DNA from: Chlorella sorokiniana
Taxonomy: Eukaryota > Chlorophyta > Trebouxiophyceae > Chlorellales > Chlorellaceae
NCBI GenBank assembly: GCA_025917655.1
Contig: CP084612.1
Location: forward strand, 930,001 to 994,000
Direction: 5' to 3'
Length of the DNA stretch: 64,000 nt
Below, in pieces: positions 12,401 through 23,900 of this stretch. Position 1 is the first letter of the stretch. Every line of letters begins with the position of its first letter. The notes beneath the pieces were generated by a model. The model was not told where the DNA came from, searched no databases, and worked only from the letters and a program-made list of their open reading frames with translations. The position numbers and the translations under genes are program-made.

Positions 12401-15400
12401 GCCCTGCGGGCGCGTGTGGGTGGGGGAGGCAGCTTGTGACGCAACCCTGAACGCTCTGCAACACACATGAACTCCTGGCTTCTGGCTACACCCTACAGGA
12501 TCCCAAGCCAGCCCTCCTGCCAGCGGCAGGAACGGCAGGTGGTTGCCTTCAACTGGAACAGCAGCCAGCCTCACCTTGAGGTAGCTGCTGCGCGGGACGT
12601 GCACCAACAAGAACTCGTCGCGGGAGGCGGCGCCGCCGCCGCTGCGTCGCCCTTTTTCTGCCCAGCGTCCCGTTGGTGCCGCGCCCCTCCTCCCCTGCTG
12701 CTGCAGCGTTTGCGGCGGCCCCTGCGGCCTCGGAGACCCGCAGGAACACTTGCTCCAGGGTGGCCTCAGACAGGCCGTAGCCCGCCACGCCCAGCGTGGC
12801 ACCGGCGCCCCCGGCCCCAGCTCGCGCAGCAGGGCGGGGAAGGCGGCGGCGGACTCCTTGGGCAGGCGGTACGCTGCCTCGCTGCCTGCAGTACCAGACA
12901 GAAAAGAGGATCGGCATCTTCGTCGGTGCTGGCCACGCCGCACGGACATTAATTGGAGTGCACCGGGAGATGCAAAAGCGTGGCGAGCTGGCCGTGTTGC
13001 TCCGGCAGCACCTCGACACTCGAAAGCAAGGCCCCCACCTGAGGCCGACAGCAGCTGCGCTCGCACACATGCTCCCGCACCAGCGCCGTCAGCTGCGCCA
13101 CTTGCGAGGCAGCGGCGACAGGCCCGGCGTCGGCTGGCGGCGGCGGCCCGGCAGGGCCGTCCTCGGCGGCCTCCATTGCCTCCCCCGCCAGGCTGACGGT
13201 GAGCGTGTAGCCCGCCCCAAGCTGGCTCTTCAGCTCCAACGACGTCCCCTGCGCCGCCAGCCTGCAGGAGCGTGCGGTTGGGGGAGAGGTGGAAAGGCGG
13301 CGAGCGAGGCGCTCGGCAGCAGTTTGACGCCCTCGCCGCTTCGAGCGCGGCAGATGCTGTCAGCCTGCGCTCGCCCCGTTCCGCCTCTGCCACTGCCGTT
13401 CGAAAGCCGCACGGGACGAGTCGCAGCTCGACACATTAAAGCAGCACTGCAAACCGCTCCGCGAAAGTGTCATGCGCTGCATATACCCCCCTCCCACCCA
13501 CACCCACACAGACACACACATACACACACCCCTACCACACGCACACACCCCACACACACCCACACCCGCCCACCTGCCGTGCGCCATGATGGCGATGCTG
13601 TCGGCCAGCAGGTCCGCCTCCTCCATGGAGTGGCTGGTCAGCAGGACGGCGGTACCGTGCGCGGCGCGGCGTCCCTGGATCACGCCCCACGTGAACCTGC
13701 GCGCGTGCATGCGTGTGCGTGTGTTGTACGGGTGTAGGGATTTGTGCGCAGCGGGCAGCGGATGCTGGCCTGCCCTGCAAGGCCGAGACGCAGGGCAGGG
13801 CCAGGTGTGCCCTTGGGCCCCGCTCCCACCTGCGCGTGTACGGGTCCATGCCGCTGGTGGGCTCATCCAGGACCACCACTGCACACAGGAGGTACCGCAA
13901 ATAGGCTCAGCGGGCAGGGCGAGTCCACAGGCAGCAGGCCCACAATGGCAAGCACAGCGGACCACACGCCATAAGCGCTGCTGCTGTTGGCTCAGATCAG
14001 CGGCGGCGCCGCCGCCGAGGTGTCGTCCTCGCCTGCAGGGTCCCCACAAACGCCAGCGCCACGCTCAGCTTGCGCCGCTGCCCGCCCGACAGCTCGCCCG
14101 CGGCGGCGCCCAGCTTCTCGGCGAGCCCCACCTCGGCCGCCGCCGCCGCCGCCACGGCCGCCTGTTCCTTACTGCAGGAGCGCGTGGGACAGCAGGTGAG
14201 CTGGCTGGTCAGAAGCCAGCAGTGCCTAGCTCAGGCCCCCTCGGCCTGCATTGCGCCCGCACGCTTCTGCCCCTCACAACTCCACTGGCCCAGCACCGCC
14301 GCCTGCCGCTGCCTGCTGCCTGCGTCACCCACAGGCCGTTTTCAGCCCTTCCAGCCCCTGGCAGCACCAGCTGCCTCCCCACCCAGCTGCCTCACCGCGG
14401 GGAGTAGCCCTTGATGGCGGCAAAGAGCTCCAGGTGCTCCCTCACGCTGAGCTGCGGCCACAGCACGTCGTACTGCGGGCACACGCCCAGCGTACCGCGG
14501 ATGGCGCCCATGTCCCGCGCCACCGACAGCCCCCGCCGCCGCTGCCGCCCGGGAAGAACAGCGCGTCGCCTTGGGTGGCGGGCAGCAGGCCGGTGAGGAT
14601 GGAGATGGTGGTGGACTTGCCCGCGCCGTTGTGGCCCAGCAGGGCGGTGATCTGGCCACGGGGATGTCCAGGCTCAGCCCATCCACCGCCACCTGGGCAG
14701 AGCAGGGAGGGGATGCAGCGCGTCAGGACGCGAACCCTGGCTGTTGTGCGGCCGGTGTCATGGCACACAGCAGGCTTGTTTGATCTCAACGCCCTCCAAA
14801 ACCCCTCCAGTGAACTCACCTTGTCCATGCCGTCTGTCGTGCGGAACACCTTGCGCAGGCCGACGATGCGCACCGCGGCGCCCCCGCCGCCGTCTGAGGG
14901 CTCGGCGGCGGCGGCGCTGGGCGGCGGCGGCGGTCGCCAGTACTGGCGGGAGAACGGGAAGCTCCATGGCAGTTGCCGGCCCACGTCTGAGGGCATGACC
15001 TTGTCCAGGTACCAGAGCAGTACGCTGTACAGCACAATGTCCAGCAGCAGCATGCGGTACACGCTGGCCGCGCTGTGGTGCATGGGTGGGGATGCAGGGC
15101 TGTCAGAACTGGAAGGCCCCTCCAGGCAGCCGCTAGCTGCCCCGCTGACGCAAGGCTGCTGGCGCCCACAGCCAAACCAGCCGCCCGGGAGTGATAAGCA
15201 CTCGGCCGCCCTGCTTGTTCCTAGAGCACCACACGCACGCATGCAAGCAAAGAGGCACCACCACACCACACAGCAAAACAGGAGCTGACAGCAACACGCA
15301 AACCATACCGCCGCCCCCAATAAACACACACACACACGCCGCCGCCCCCACCTGAAGCCGTGCTCCACCGTGACGGGCTGTCCCAGCGTGCGCCACGTCA

Positions 15401-18353
15401 GCCCCTGCTGCACCGCCTCGTGCCGCACCAGCACAGAGGCAAACAGGGAGATGGCGGACGGCGGCAGCAGGCACGCCAGGGACCAGCCGGGGCCGCCGTA
15501 CGGCTGCAGCGAGGGCATGAGGTAGCTGCGGCATAGGCGGCGGGGGGGGAAGAGAGGGGGTTGGCGCGCAATCGGCGGGTTGCACGGGAAGGGCGCAGGT
15601 CGGAGCAGGCAGACCAGCGCTGCGCACAACCGAATCCCCGCAGGTGAGCCTCCAGCTTGCCAGCAGGGCAGCCGCCCAGCCACACCAGGCCGGCTCCCAT
15701 GCGCGCACGGCCCAATCCCTCCAACCCCTTTCCAGCCTATCTCGATGCCCCCGCAAAACACACACATACACACACATAATAGCACACACGCACACCACCC
15801 TCGCCCACCCACCCACCCCGGCATCATGGCCAGGGAGTAGAGCACCGCGCCTGCGCCCCCGCCACCCGCGTCTTGCTGAACAGCGTGGACAGGCAGTAGG
15901 CGAAGAGCAGCAGGGCGGCGGCCACCAGCCAGTAGAAGGCGAGCATGAGGGCGAAGCTGCACAAGCGGGGTGGGTGGGTGGAGGGGTAGAGCTGGGTGGT
16001 GGTGGTGGTGGTGGTGGTGTGTGTGTGTGTGGTGGGGAAGCATAGAAGCACCGGCCTATCGCGACAAGCAACACATGCGGGGCCTCCTCGCAGGCAGGCT
16101 TCGACGGGCGAGAAGGCCTCAAGAGGCGCCTCCCGCACACACGCCCCGCCCGCCGCGCGCCTGCTGTGCTGGAAGGGGTAGAGGCCGACCAGGGCGCACA
16201 GCGCGCCGCTGACAGCCATGCCCGCCCAGTGCGTCAGGCCCCAGGAAGCCCAGTAGGCGCCGTCGCGCAGCCCCAGCAGGCGCATGCCCTCGCGCAGCAG
16301 CAGCTCCCGCTCCTGAACCACCGACATGACGGCTGTGGGTGGGGGGTGGGGGAGGGGAGAGACCGTGTTTATAGCATTGGTTGCTCAACAACTACTGACG
16401 CATAGGCTGCTGCTCCGGGAAAAGACGCAGGATGCTTTCCTTGAGATCGAGAATGCCGGGATTCTGAAAGTGTGCGGCTGCCGCGCCTGCTCGGCCAGGA
16501 AAGGGGGCAATGGGCACAAGCGCGGCTCTCACCAGAGCGAGTGGGCTGCAGGAAGGCAAAGACCAGCAGCATGTTGAAGAAGAGGGCGGCCGCCGTGGCC
16601 CCCAGATCCAGCGCCACCGCCGGCCAGGGGAAGGGCTTGAGGGACAGCGACAGCGGCAGCAGCGGCGGCGTCGCAGCGGCGGCGGTGGCGAGGTCAGCAG
16701 GCTGCCCTGCGTCGCCGGCACTGCCGTGGCTGCTGCCAGCGGCGGTGTTGGCTGCTCTGTCCGCAGCATCTGCCAGCATGGCCTGCTCCATCAGGGTTTG
16801 CAGGTTGGCGAAGAACCAGTACTGCAGGCAGGCAAGGGATGTACCGCCTCGATCCGGCGGGACCAGGCCGATCGTAACCACAGCACACGGGCATGCAGAC
16901 GAGCGGGCTCACACGGTACCCGCCCCGTGAGTGTCCCTTGAGGGGTCCCGCACGCACCTGCTTGTACTGGTTCCCGGGCAGCAGGTCAAACTGCAAGGGC
17001 ACGGGCCAGACAGCAGGCAGGATGAGGGGAGTGCGAAACGTTGGGTGCACCACGCATCCCCCGGCAGTAGTGAGGGCCAGCGCTGCCGGTGTCAGCCTGC
17101 CCCCGCACCCCGCTCCCACGCCTCCTCAGCCCCACCTGGTTGAGGCGCATGCGGGTGGGCGGCACCTCGCTGTGGTTCAATCGCAGCGTGTAGGAGTAGG
17201 ACAAGGAGCTGGCTGGCTGGCCGAAACCAAGAGCGTCACCCCAACCGCCCAGCCCCGCCGCCCTCAGCGCCTCGTCGCCCGCGGCGGGCTCCAGGGCGCG
17301 GCGCCCCGCTGCTGCTGCACCGGCCGCTGCGCTCCCGGTGTTCCCCGTGAGCGCTGGTCGGGCCCGGCTGTTGACACAGCAGGCACAGCATGCCGCGCCG
17401 CGTCCAGCGCCGCCTGCCAGGCAGAGAAGTCGAGCACGGCATCCGCTGTGCCGGGCGCCGCAAGCGCCGCAGCCTCGGCCTCCTCGCCGCTCGCGTGGCC
17501 CTGCAGCTGGGCCTGGAACAGCGGCAGGTAGCAGGCGGCTGTGCCTGGCAGGCAGCGGAGGAGGCTGCGCATTCGGGATGAGCTGCCGCCGCGGCCTTGG
17601 CCGACGCCGCAAAGAAGTGGAAGAAGGAGGAGGAGCTGGAGCGGCGGGGCCGCGCCGCGTCGGGCGGGCACGCGGCAGCCTTGGCCAGCAGCAGCATCAG
17701 CCGGCTGACGTCGCTCGTGTTGGGAGCAAAGAGCAGGCGCGCCGCGTTGTCGATGGCCGCTGCGGCGGGCCTGCAGGCAGCAGCAGGCAGGGCGGCAGCC
17801 ATAAAAGCGCATCAGGCACAATTTGTGGCTTGTCCGGGCAGCGGACTAACAGCGCCGGCTCTCATCAACAACAGTCATGCACGCAGCGACCGTTGGGCTA
17901 CCGTAGTAAAGTTGAACATACAAGTAGAAGGGGCAACCAGCCCTACGGGACAGGCCCCTCTTCCAGCCTACCCTGGTACAGCTCGCCCCAGGCCGCGCTG
18001 TCGGCGGGGTAGAGCGGCGACACCTGGCGCGGCTGCGGCATCGGCCGCATGTAATGCTTGGGGATGCACATCACCACAAAGAAGAGCACCGGCACCAACA
18101 CGTCCACCACAGCCGCAAACCAGCCGCCCAGGCCAAACCATTTGCGCCTGCAAACAGCCGGGGACGAGGCTTGGTGAAGAGGCGGCGGCTCTGGCGCCGG
18201 CGGATCCCCGCTCTCTGCAAAGCCTGCAGTTGCGGGGCAGCCGCGTTCGCACCCTCCTCGGAGTCGAAGCAGCCAGTTTTTGCGCAGCACCGCCCGAAAT
18301 TGGCTCGCGGCAGAGGCGGTGGTGCGCCTCCCGATCGCTGGGTCAGAGCGCAT
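6420..18353 (-). CDS. Full-size ABCA-family ABC transporter
   Basis: ABCA proteins move lipids across membranes using two TMD-NBD halves; both are visible here. The chosen ATG (18351-18353) begins MRSDPAIG and leads into [14 protein letters not shown], the usual ABCA N-terminus before the first membrane helix. TMD1 follows an extracellular part, with [17 protein letters not shown] near 16250 and [20 protein letters not shown] near 15030. NBD1 has Walker [10 protein letters not shown] (about 14617-14650), signature [13 protein letters not shown] (about 14039-14094), Walker [14 protein letters not shown] (about 13850-13888) and H-loop [13 protein letters not shown] (about 13600-13650). The post-NBD motif [11 protein letters not shown] is near 12750. 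TMD2 spans about 12420-9300. NBD2 has Walker [10 protein letters not shown] (about 8797-8820), signature [17 protein letters not shown] (about 7829-7875), Walker [12 protein letters not shown] (about 7776-7811) and [14 protein letters not shown] just before the stop. Many introns hold CA repeats or G runs. Local one-base frame slips are likely. Confidence 0.88.
8596..8609. repeat. G homopolymer of 14
   Basis: An uninterrupted run of 14 G in an ABCA intron. Other runs of 12-13 lie at 10501-10512, 42265-42276 and 47819-47831, and a C run of 12 at 58973-58984. All are intronic. Confidence 0.85.
10124..10187. repeat. CA microsatellite pair in ABCA intron
   Basis: Two CA runs, at about 10126-10142 and 10164-10186, are separated by a short unique spacer. 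Related CA/GT tracts lie at 13497-13566, 15760-15790, 16000-16035, 24425-24450, 30165-30180 and 42145-42175, nearly all in introns. Confidence 0.85.
10344..10440. repeat. Three-copy G-rich minisatellite
   Basis: About three tandem copies of a 31-33 bp unit starting GGGGTGGCGGT and containing GGCAGAGGGGGCA. It lies in an ABCA intron, on the strand opposite the transcript, so the transcript carries the C-rich strand. Confidence 0.7.
13497..13566. repeat. CA-rich simple repeat in ABCA intron
   Basis: Imperfect CACA/CCCACA repeats fill most of the intron between the NBD1 H-loop exon and the following regulatory-region exon. Confidence 0.75.
15994..16035. repeat. GGT/GT microsatellite in ABCA intron
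   Basis: About eight GGT units run directly into six GT units. Confidence 0.8.
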
Positions 18354-19003
18354 GCTTCCCTGCTCCCCTTAATCGGCTAAAGTCTGATTGGAAAACTCGG
18401 GAGCGATCATGCTGGAGCTATGAGGGCTCTCCGCTCGATGCCTGATCACTTTGGGCAGGTTGCCGTCGTCCGCGAGGTGCTGCCAGCTGTTCTCATCGGC
18501 ACAGGGGCTGTTCACTGCAGGATTCTGCTTCCGCCACAGATGAACCAACAGCCATGCAAGATTATTCAGAAATAAACCATGGATCTGTGGTTGTGGATCT
18601 GGGTGCCCTCCAGTGAACGGCCTTCCCCGCTGACCCGACTTTGCCAGTCCTTGCCTGATCACAGCCATGGGAGTAAGGCAAACAAGACTGCAAAAGCAGC
18701 CTTCTCAGCCAGCAGTGCGTTTCCCGCTTGCATGGAGATTCATGTTGTCAATAGATGCCCGGCACGGCCAGCGCCGTTGGCGCCCTTGCCGCTACTGGTC
18801 GCCAAGCTGGCAGGGCCCTGGGGTGGAGAGGAGAGACAATGAGCCAGACCCAGCGGGCCTGATCAGTGACTGCACGTTATCACGACAGGCCGACGCCTTT
18901 CCGTTACCTTGGCCGCTGTGTCTCCCACGGCGACCCTTACCACACCCCCTGCCCCTAGCTATTCCCTTGGGTATAGGACACACCTCGCTGCTGCGGTCGC
19001 ATT
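18354..19003. promoter_or_regulatory. Divergent promoter region, ABCA / ISCA2
   Basis: The 650 bp between the ABCA start (minus) and the ISCA2 start (plus) contain no supported gene, so both promoters must lie here or in the 5' UTRs. The part from 18360 to 18720 is less GC-rich than the flanking exons. No clear TATA box could be assigned. Confidence 0.5.
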
Positions 19004-20191
19004 ATGCAACGACAGTCGCTGCGTAAAGCGGTGGACTTGGCTCGGCAGGCTGCAACCACTGGAGCAGAAGCAGCAGGGAGTTGGGCGCCCCGCCGCGCAA
19101 TTCACGAGGTTGCTGGAGGACTGGCCGTTTGGCAGGCACCGCTCCGTCACTGTCAACAAGGGACCTTCACCACCGCCGCTGGTGCCGCCGCCGCCGCCCC
19201 TCCTTCCTCCCAGCCATGGCTGTGCGTGGGAGTGCACCGTGGTCTGAACACTTGGGCCAAACAGCACAGACATTATCAAGGAGCAGCAGGAGCGGCGCTG
19301 TTGAAACCGGGACATGGAATGCAGCAGCAACAGCCGCCGCCGCCGCAGCAGCAACCGGGGCAAGCGCGGGCAGCCAGCGCGCAAGCCATGCCGGTAGAAG
19401 CCGCCGCCGCCCCCACCAGCAGCCAGGAGGGCCTGGCCATCTCCGACAGCGCAGTGGGGCGGCTGAGGGAGCTGCAGGCGGAGGTGAGTGCTGCATGCTG
19501 CCGCTTGCCCCACTCGTGCTGCTGCCCCTCGTGTTTGCCGCCCCTCGTGTGGCCGCCCCTGCATCATCATGCAGCCAGCCAGTGAAACCCCGCTTGCGTG
19601 TGCAGTCCTCTGCGCCCGTGACCCTGCGCATCACAGTCGAGGGGGCGGCTGCAGCGGCTTTCAGTACGAGTTTGCCATGGAGGAGGGAGACCCGTCGCAG
19701 CCGCTGGCCGAGAGCGACCGGTGCGCTTCAGAGGCCCGCGTCGCACACGCCTCCGCTTGCGTGCCGCACGATGTTTGTGCTGCCGGGCAATGCTTGTGTC
19801 AAGGCTTGCAACCCACACGCATGTTTCCCTCTTGATTTTGCCCCCAGGCTGTTTGAGCGGGACGGCGTGCGCGTGGTGTGCGACGACATCTCGCTGGAGT
19901 TCCTCAAGGGGGCCACCGGTGCGCCGCCGCACCCTCACCCTGCATTGCCGAGGGTGCCGCTAGGGCCCTTCACCGGTCTGCAGCTCGCCGCTGTGGGCAG
20001 CAGCATCCGTGCGCGCAGACAGCCTCCTTGCCTGCGTTCAACTGGCGCGTGACGCGGCCGTGTGCGCACCGCTCCCTCTCCATGTTGCAGTGGATTTTGA
20101 GTCGGACTTGATGCGCTCAGCCTTCGTCATCCAGGACAACCCCAACGCCGCCTCGAGCTGCGGCTGCGGCAGCAGCTTCGTGGCCAAGTAG
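19004..20191 (+). CDS. ISCA2: Mitochondrial-type iron-sulfur assembly protein, IscA2 family
   Basis: IscA-type proteins help mature [4Fe-4S] proteins in mitochondria. Four exons fit: 19004-19483, 19606-19720, 19848-19918 and 20091-20191 (stop TAG 20189-20191). The first encodes a long Ala/Gln-rich leader that could be a transit peptide, then ISDSAVGRLRELQAE, the start of the domain. Exon 2 carries VTLRITVE and GGGCSGFQYEF. Exon 3 has FERDGVRVVCDDISLEFL. Exon 4 has VDFESDLMRSAFVI and the C-terminal CGCGSSF. The three conserved cysteines are all present. Exon 2 lacks one G in the run 19641-19645; with it restored, all splice phases agree and the protein is about 255 residues. Assignment to the ISCA2 rather than ISCA1 branch rests on overall similarity. 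Confidence 0.88.
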
Positions 20192-20964
20192 GGCGCCAAC
20201 GGGCGGCGACGGGCTGCGCATCTTGAAGGGGATCAGCTTTGGCACCTCTCAAAACGTCAGCCGCCGCGGTCAACGGCCTCGCCACCTAAGCGCTGCGGGC
20301 GTCCGTACGCCGTCGTTGTTTCGCAGCGTGAACATACCGGGCTTGGCTCACCGCAAGCAGGCCAGTTCCAGCCGGCAGCTTCTGCATGTCTTTCTGCCAG
20401 GCTGTGCACCCTTTGATATTGCATTGATGTGCATGGTGTAATTGTAGTCCTGCCTCATCTCGGGGTGGTGTCTTCAGGAGCAGCCGTGTTGGGGGGACCA
20501 TCTGGCATCAAGTTCCGCTTAAATTTACAGGCCTTTACGGGCTCCTTGTATGATAGTGGCGAGGTCTCTTGAAGCGCACTTCCCAGCTGCCGACTGGCTG
20601 CCTACCACCTGTTGCTGCCAGAGCCAGATGGGCAGAGGCAGCAGCAGACTGCAATCCATTTCAAGGAGTACTGGCTCGACAAGGCATCAAAGATTTTGTT
20701 ACAATGTTTAAACAAGCAGGTTGTATACATGCATGCATTGGCGAAATGAGGGTTGCTGCAAGGGTGATGCCCTTCACCGCCCACGCGCGTGGGCGGCGCC
20801 TCTTTCGTAGCGCTGTCAGCACATGAGGGGCTGACCCTTGTCCGCCGGTCGCTTTTCAACAACGGAGCGCCAGGCTTCGCTTGGATCGCACCGTCACAGC
20901 CCCCTGAGTCTCTGGAGAAGGAGGAGATCAAATTGCAACTGGTCGGTAGGGTTAGGGCAAAAGC
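20192..20964. other. ISCA2 3' UTR and NDB promoter region
   Basis: No conserved reading frame. After the poly(A) signal near 20440 the region to 20964 is less GC-rich and should contain the promoter of the downstream dehydrogenase gene. Confidence 0.45.
20437..20441 (+). promoter_or_regulatory. TGTAA poly(A) signal for ISCA2
   Basis: TGTAA lies about 245 nt after the ISCA2 stop. This pentamer is the usual chlorophyte polyadenylation signal; its use here is inferred. Confidence 0.55.
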
Positions 20965-23900
20965 ATGCGTGCCTCTCGGCTCGCCCCGCGGCTTCTGGAG
21001 GCCTTGGGCCGCGCCACGCGCGCCCCGTCCCTGCAGCAGGCGTTCAGCTCGGCAGGCAGCGCCGTCGCCGCTGCCAGCAGGAGCGCCGCGGAGCTGGGCT
21101 CGCCAGCAGTGGGCGGCGGTGGCGGCTTGCCTGGGCGCGGGCGTGGTGGGCGCCCAAGTGCTGCGCAGCAGCGACAGTACGGCAGAATGCGAGGCTGCGG
21201 CCCCGCCGCCGGATGCCGCAGGTGGACCGCCGCTGCTGCAGTACACCTGCTTTGTGGCGCGTGCGCGTGCCAGCTTCTGCGTGCCGCCCTGGTGTCAGGC
21301 CTTTCCAGGGCTGGAGGCCTGCGCAGGCGGCCATCGCCTGCACTCGCAGGCGGTGCTTGTGCAAGCGACGCGCGCCTGCTGCCGCTGCAGGCGCTGCAGA
21401 GGGCGCCGTTGCCGCCGCCATCGAGGCCGCTCCTCCCAAGAAGAAGACGCGCATCGTTGTGCTGGGCTCAGGCTGGGGCGCGGTGGCCTTCCTGAAGAAC
21501 CTGGATTGGAAGGGGGCGTTTGGACGTGAGCGCCGCCGCTGGCATGCGGCATGACGGGGGGTCCAGCCGCCGTCGGGCTGCGCGTGCCACCGCTGCAGCG
21601 CTGGCACCCTGCCCGGCTGACTGTCCAAGCAAGGCCTGGCCGAGGAAGGCCTGACTAACAACCAACCTTGTGCTGTTGCCGTTTTGTACCGCAGCCGACG
21701 GGCAGTACGAGGTGGTGGTGGTGTCCCCCGCTCCTACTTCCTCTACACCCCGCTGCTGCCGGGCGCGGCGGCGGGCTCCGTTCAGGAGCGGTCCATCCTG
21801 GAGCCCATCCGCAACCTGCTGCAGGGGCAGGTGCGTGAGAGTGTGTGGAGGGGTCGGGGTTGGGGATGGCGGCGTGGCAGTGGACCGAGCGCGCGGGGCC
21901 CACCGGCGCGTGCACGCTGCCTCGCGGGCCAACGTGCATGCGTTGGCCGCCCCTCTGGCGCTGCGCTTACCTCGATCGGAACTGGCCATTGCTTTCCAGC
22001 CATAATTGTGCTAGACAGCCCACCTGTACCCCCCTCCGATGCACACATACCCACCCACAGATTCACTAACTCACTACCCCTCCCAACCCCTGTTCTGCAG
22101 GGCCAGTACTACCAGGCCGAGTGCACCGCCATCGACGCCGAGCGCCGCGTCATCCACTGCGCCGTGGACAAGTGCCAGGCAGGCGGGGCAGCGGGGTGTG
22201 GCGGCCCAGCGCTGCTGTATGAAAAGTTGTTGTCGTGGACGTGGAGATGGGGCGGTCGGCAACCCCGTGCCGCCGGCTGCCTGAACCGCGCCTCCCGCGT
22301 GCCTCCTGCCCTCCCACCCCCGACTGTGCACACCTGCCGGCAGGTGTGCAAGTCTGCGGAGCACACCCAGGACTGCGCGGGCGCGACCAGCGCGCCAAGC
22401 GCCGGGGCCTGTGGCTGCCCTGGGGCGGGCCAAGCAGGTGGCCGCCGCCCCTGAGCGCGACATGTTTGAGGTGCCCTACGACATCCTGCTGGTCGGGGTG
22501 AGAGGGCACTGCAGGGAGAGAGGAGAGTGGGGCGCTGAAGGGGGTTGGGGGGCACAGGGCTGGCAGCGCCCGCATTGCAGAGGGCCACGGGCGGCACCGC
22601 TCGCACCGGATCGCAGGCTGCCCTCGGCCGTGCCGCCTGCCTGGCAAGCCGCCGTCCTGAAGCGCCGGTGCCCCTGTGCTGCCGGCAGGAGCATGCTTGC
22701 CCCTGGGCTATGTCGATTTATGTTTTGTCTGTTCGATTCCACACCCTTTTGCCCTGCAGGTGGGTTCCGTGAACAACACGTTTGGCATCCGGGCGTGGCC
22801 GAGCGCTGCTTCTTCCTCAAGTCCATCGACGATGCCCACCGCCTGAGGGTGCACATCAGGTGTGGGTGTGTGGGTGGGCGTGGGTGGGGGGAACGGGAGC
22901 GCAAGTGAACAGCGGCAGCGCGCCCGTCGACTTTGGAATGTCTTGCGGATTGCGCTGCATCTAGGCAGTGCGGTGCTGGTAACCTCTGTTGGTCAGGGCT
23001 GCGTTGCGGCCTGTCAGCACGCGCGGGCTTTGTTGGTTCGCCCGGTCTTTTGCAGCCTGCAGCAGGGCCTGCTCACGCCGACCGGCCTCCTCCCCCACAC
23101 ACACACTCCCCACCCTCGCACTTGCAGCAAAGTGGTGGAGCACGCCAGCCTGCCGCACCTGAGCAAGGAGGAGCGCTGCCGCCACCTCAACTTTGTGGTG
23201 GTGGGCGGCGGCCCCACGGGGGTGGAGCTGGCGGCCGAGCTGCACGACTTTGTGCAGGAGGACGTGGCCCGCCTCATGCCGCACCTCAAGGTGTGTGGGG
23301 AGGTGGAGGGGGTTTCATGGTGGGGTCGGTTGGTGCGGGGCCACCTGCCGGCGAGGCGGGGCGGGCTGGTTGGCCAGCAGGGTGGATCATGGACGCCATC
23401 CAGCTGCTCCCAACACGACGCCCGCTCACTGCGCTGCGCTCCTTCTCTTCTCCCTCGGCTCCCCCACCAAAAATCAACGCCCCGCGTGAGCAGGGCGCAC
23501 ATCCGCATCAGCATGCCTGTTAATTCTGCAACACCTCCCCCGCGCGACGCAGGGCGACATCCGCATCAGTGTCCTCGACACTATGGACCATCTTTTAGGC
23601 GAGTAGTTCTCCCGACGCCTGCCCGTCAGACACATGCTTGCCTGCCTGCCTGGCTCATCCCTCCTGCCCCCACCACCACCACACACCCACACACCCCCAC
23701 ACACCCACACACAACCACTGACCATCTTTTAGGCGCGTTCGACCGCACCCTCAGCGAGTACACCGCCAACCACTTCAACCGGGAGGGCATCGACGTGCAG
23801 CTGCGCACTATGTGGGCGGCTGCCGCCGGGAGAGAGAGGGGGTGGAGATGGAGGGCAATAACGGCTGTGCTTGTGAGCGCACGGCGAGCGCGGTGGCTGC

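Noticed and set aside
18369-18668. 100-codon minus-strand frame upstream of the ABCA start
   Set aside because: No similarity and different composition; more likely 5' UTR or promoter of ABCA.
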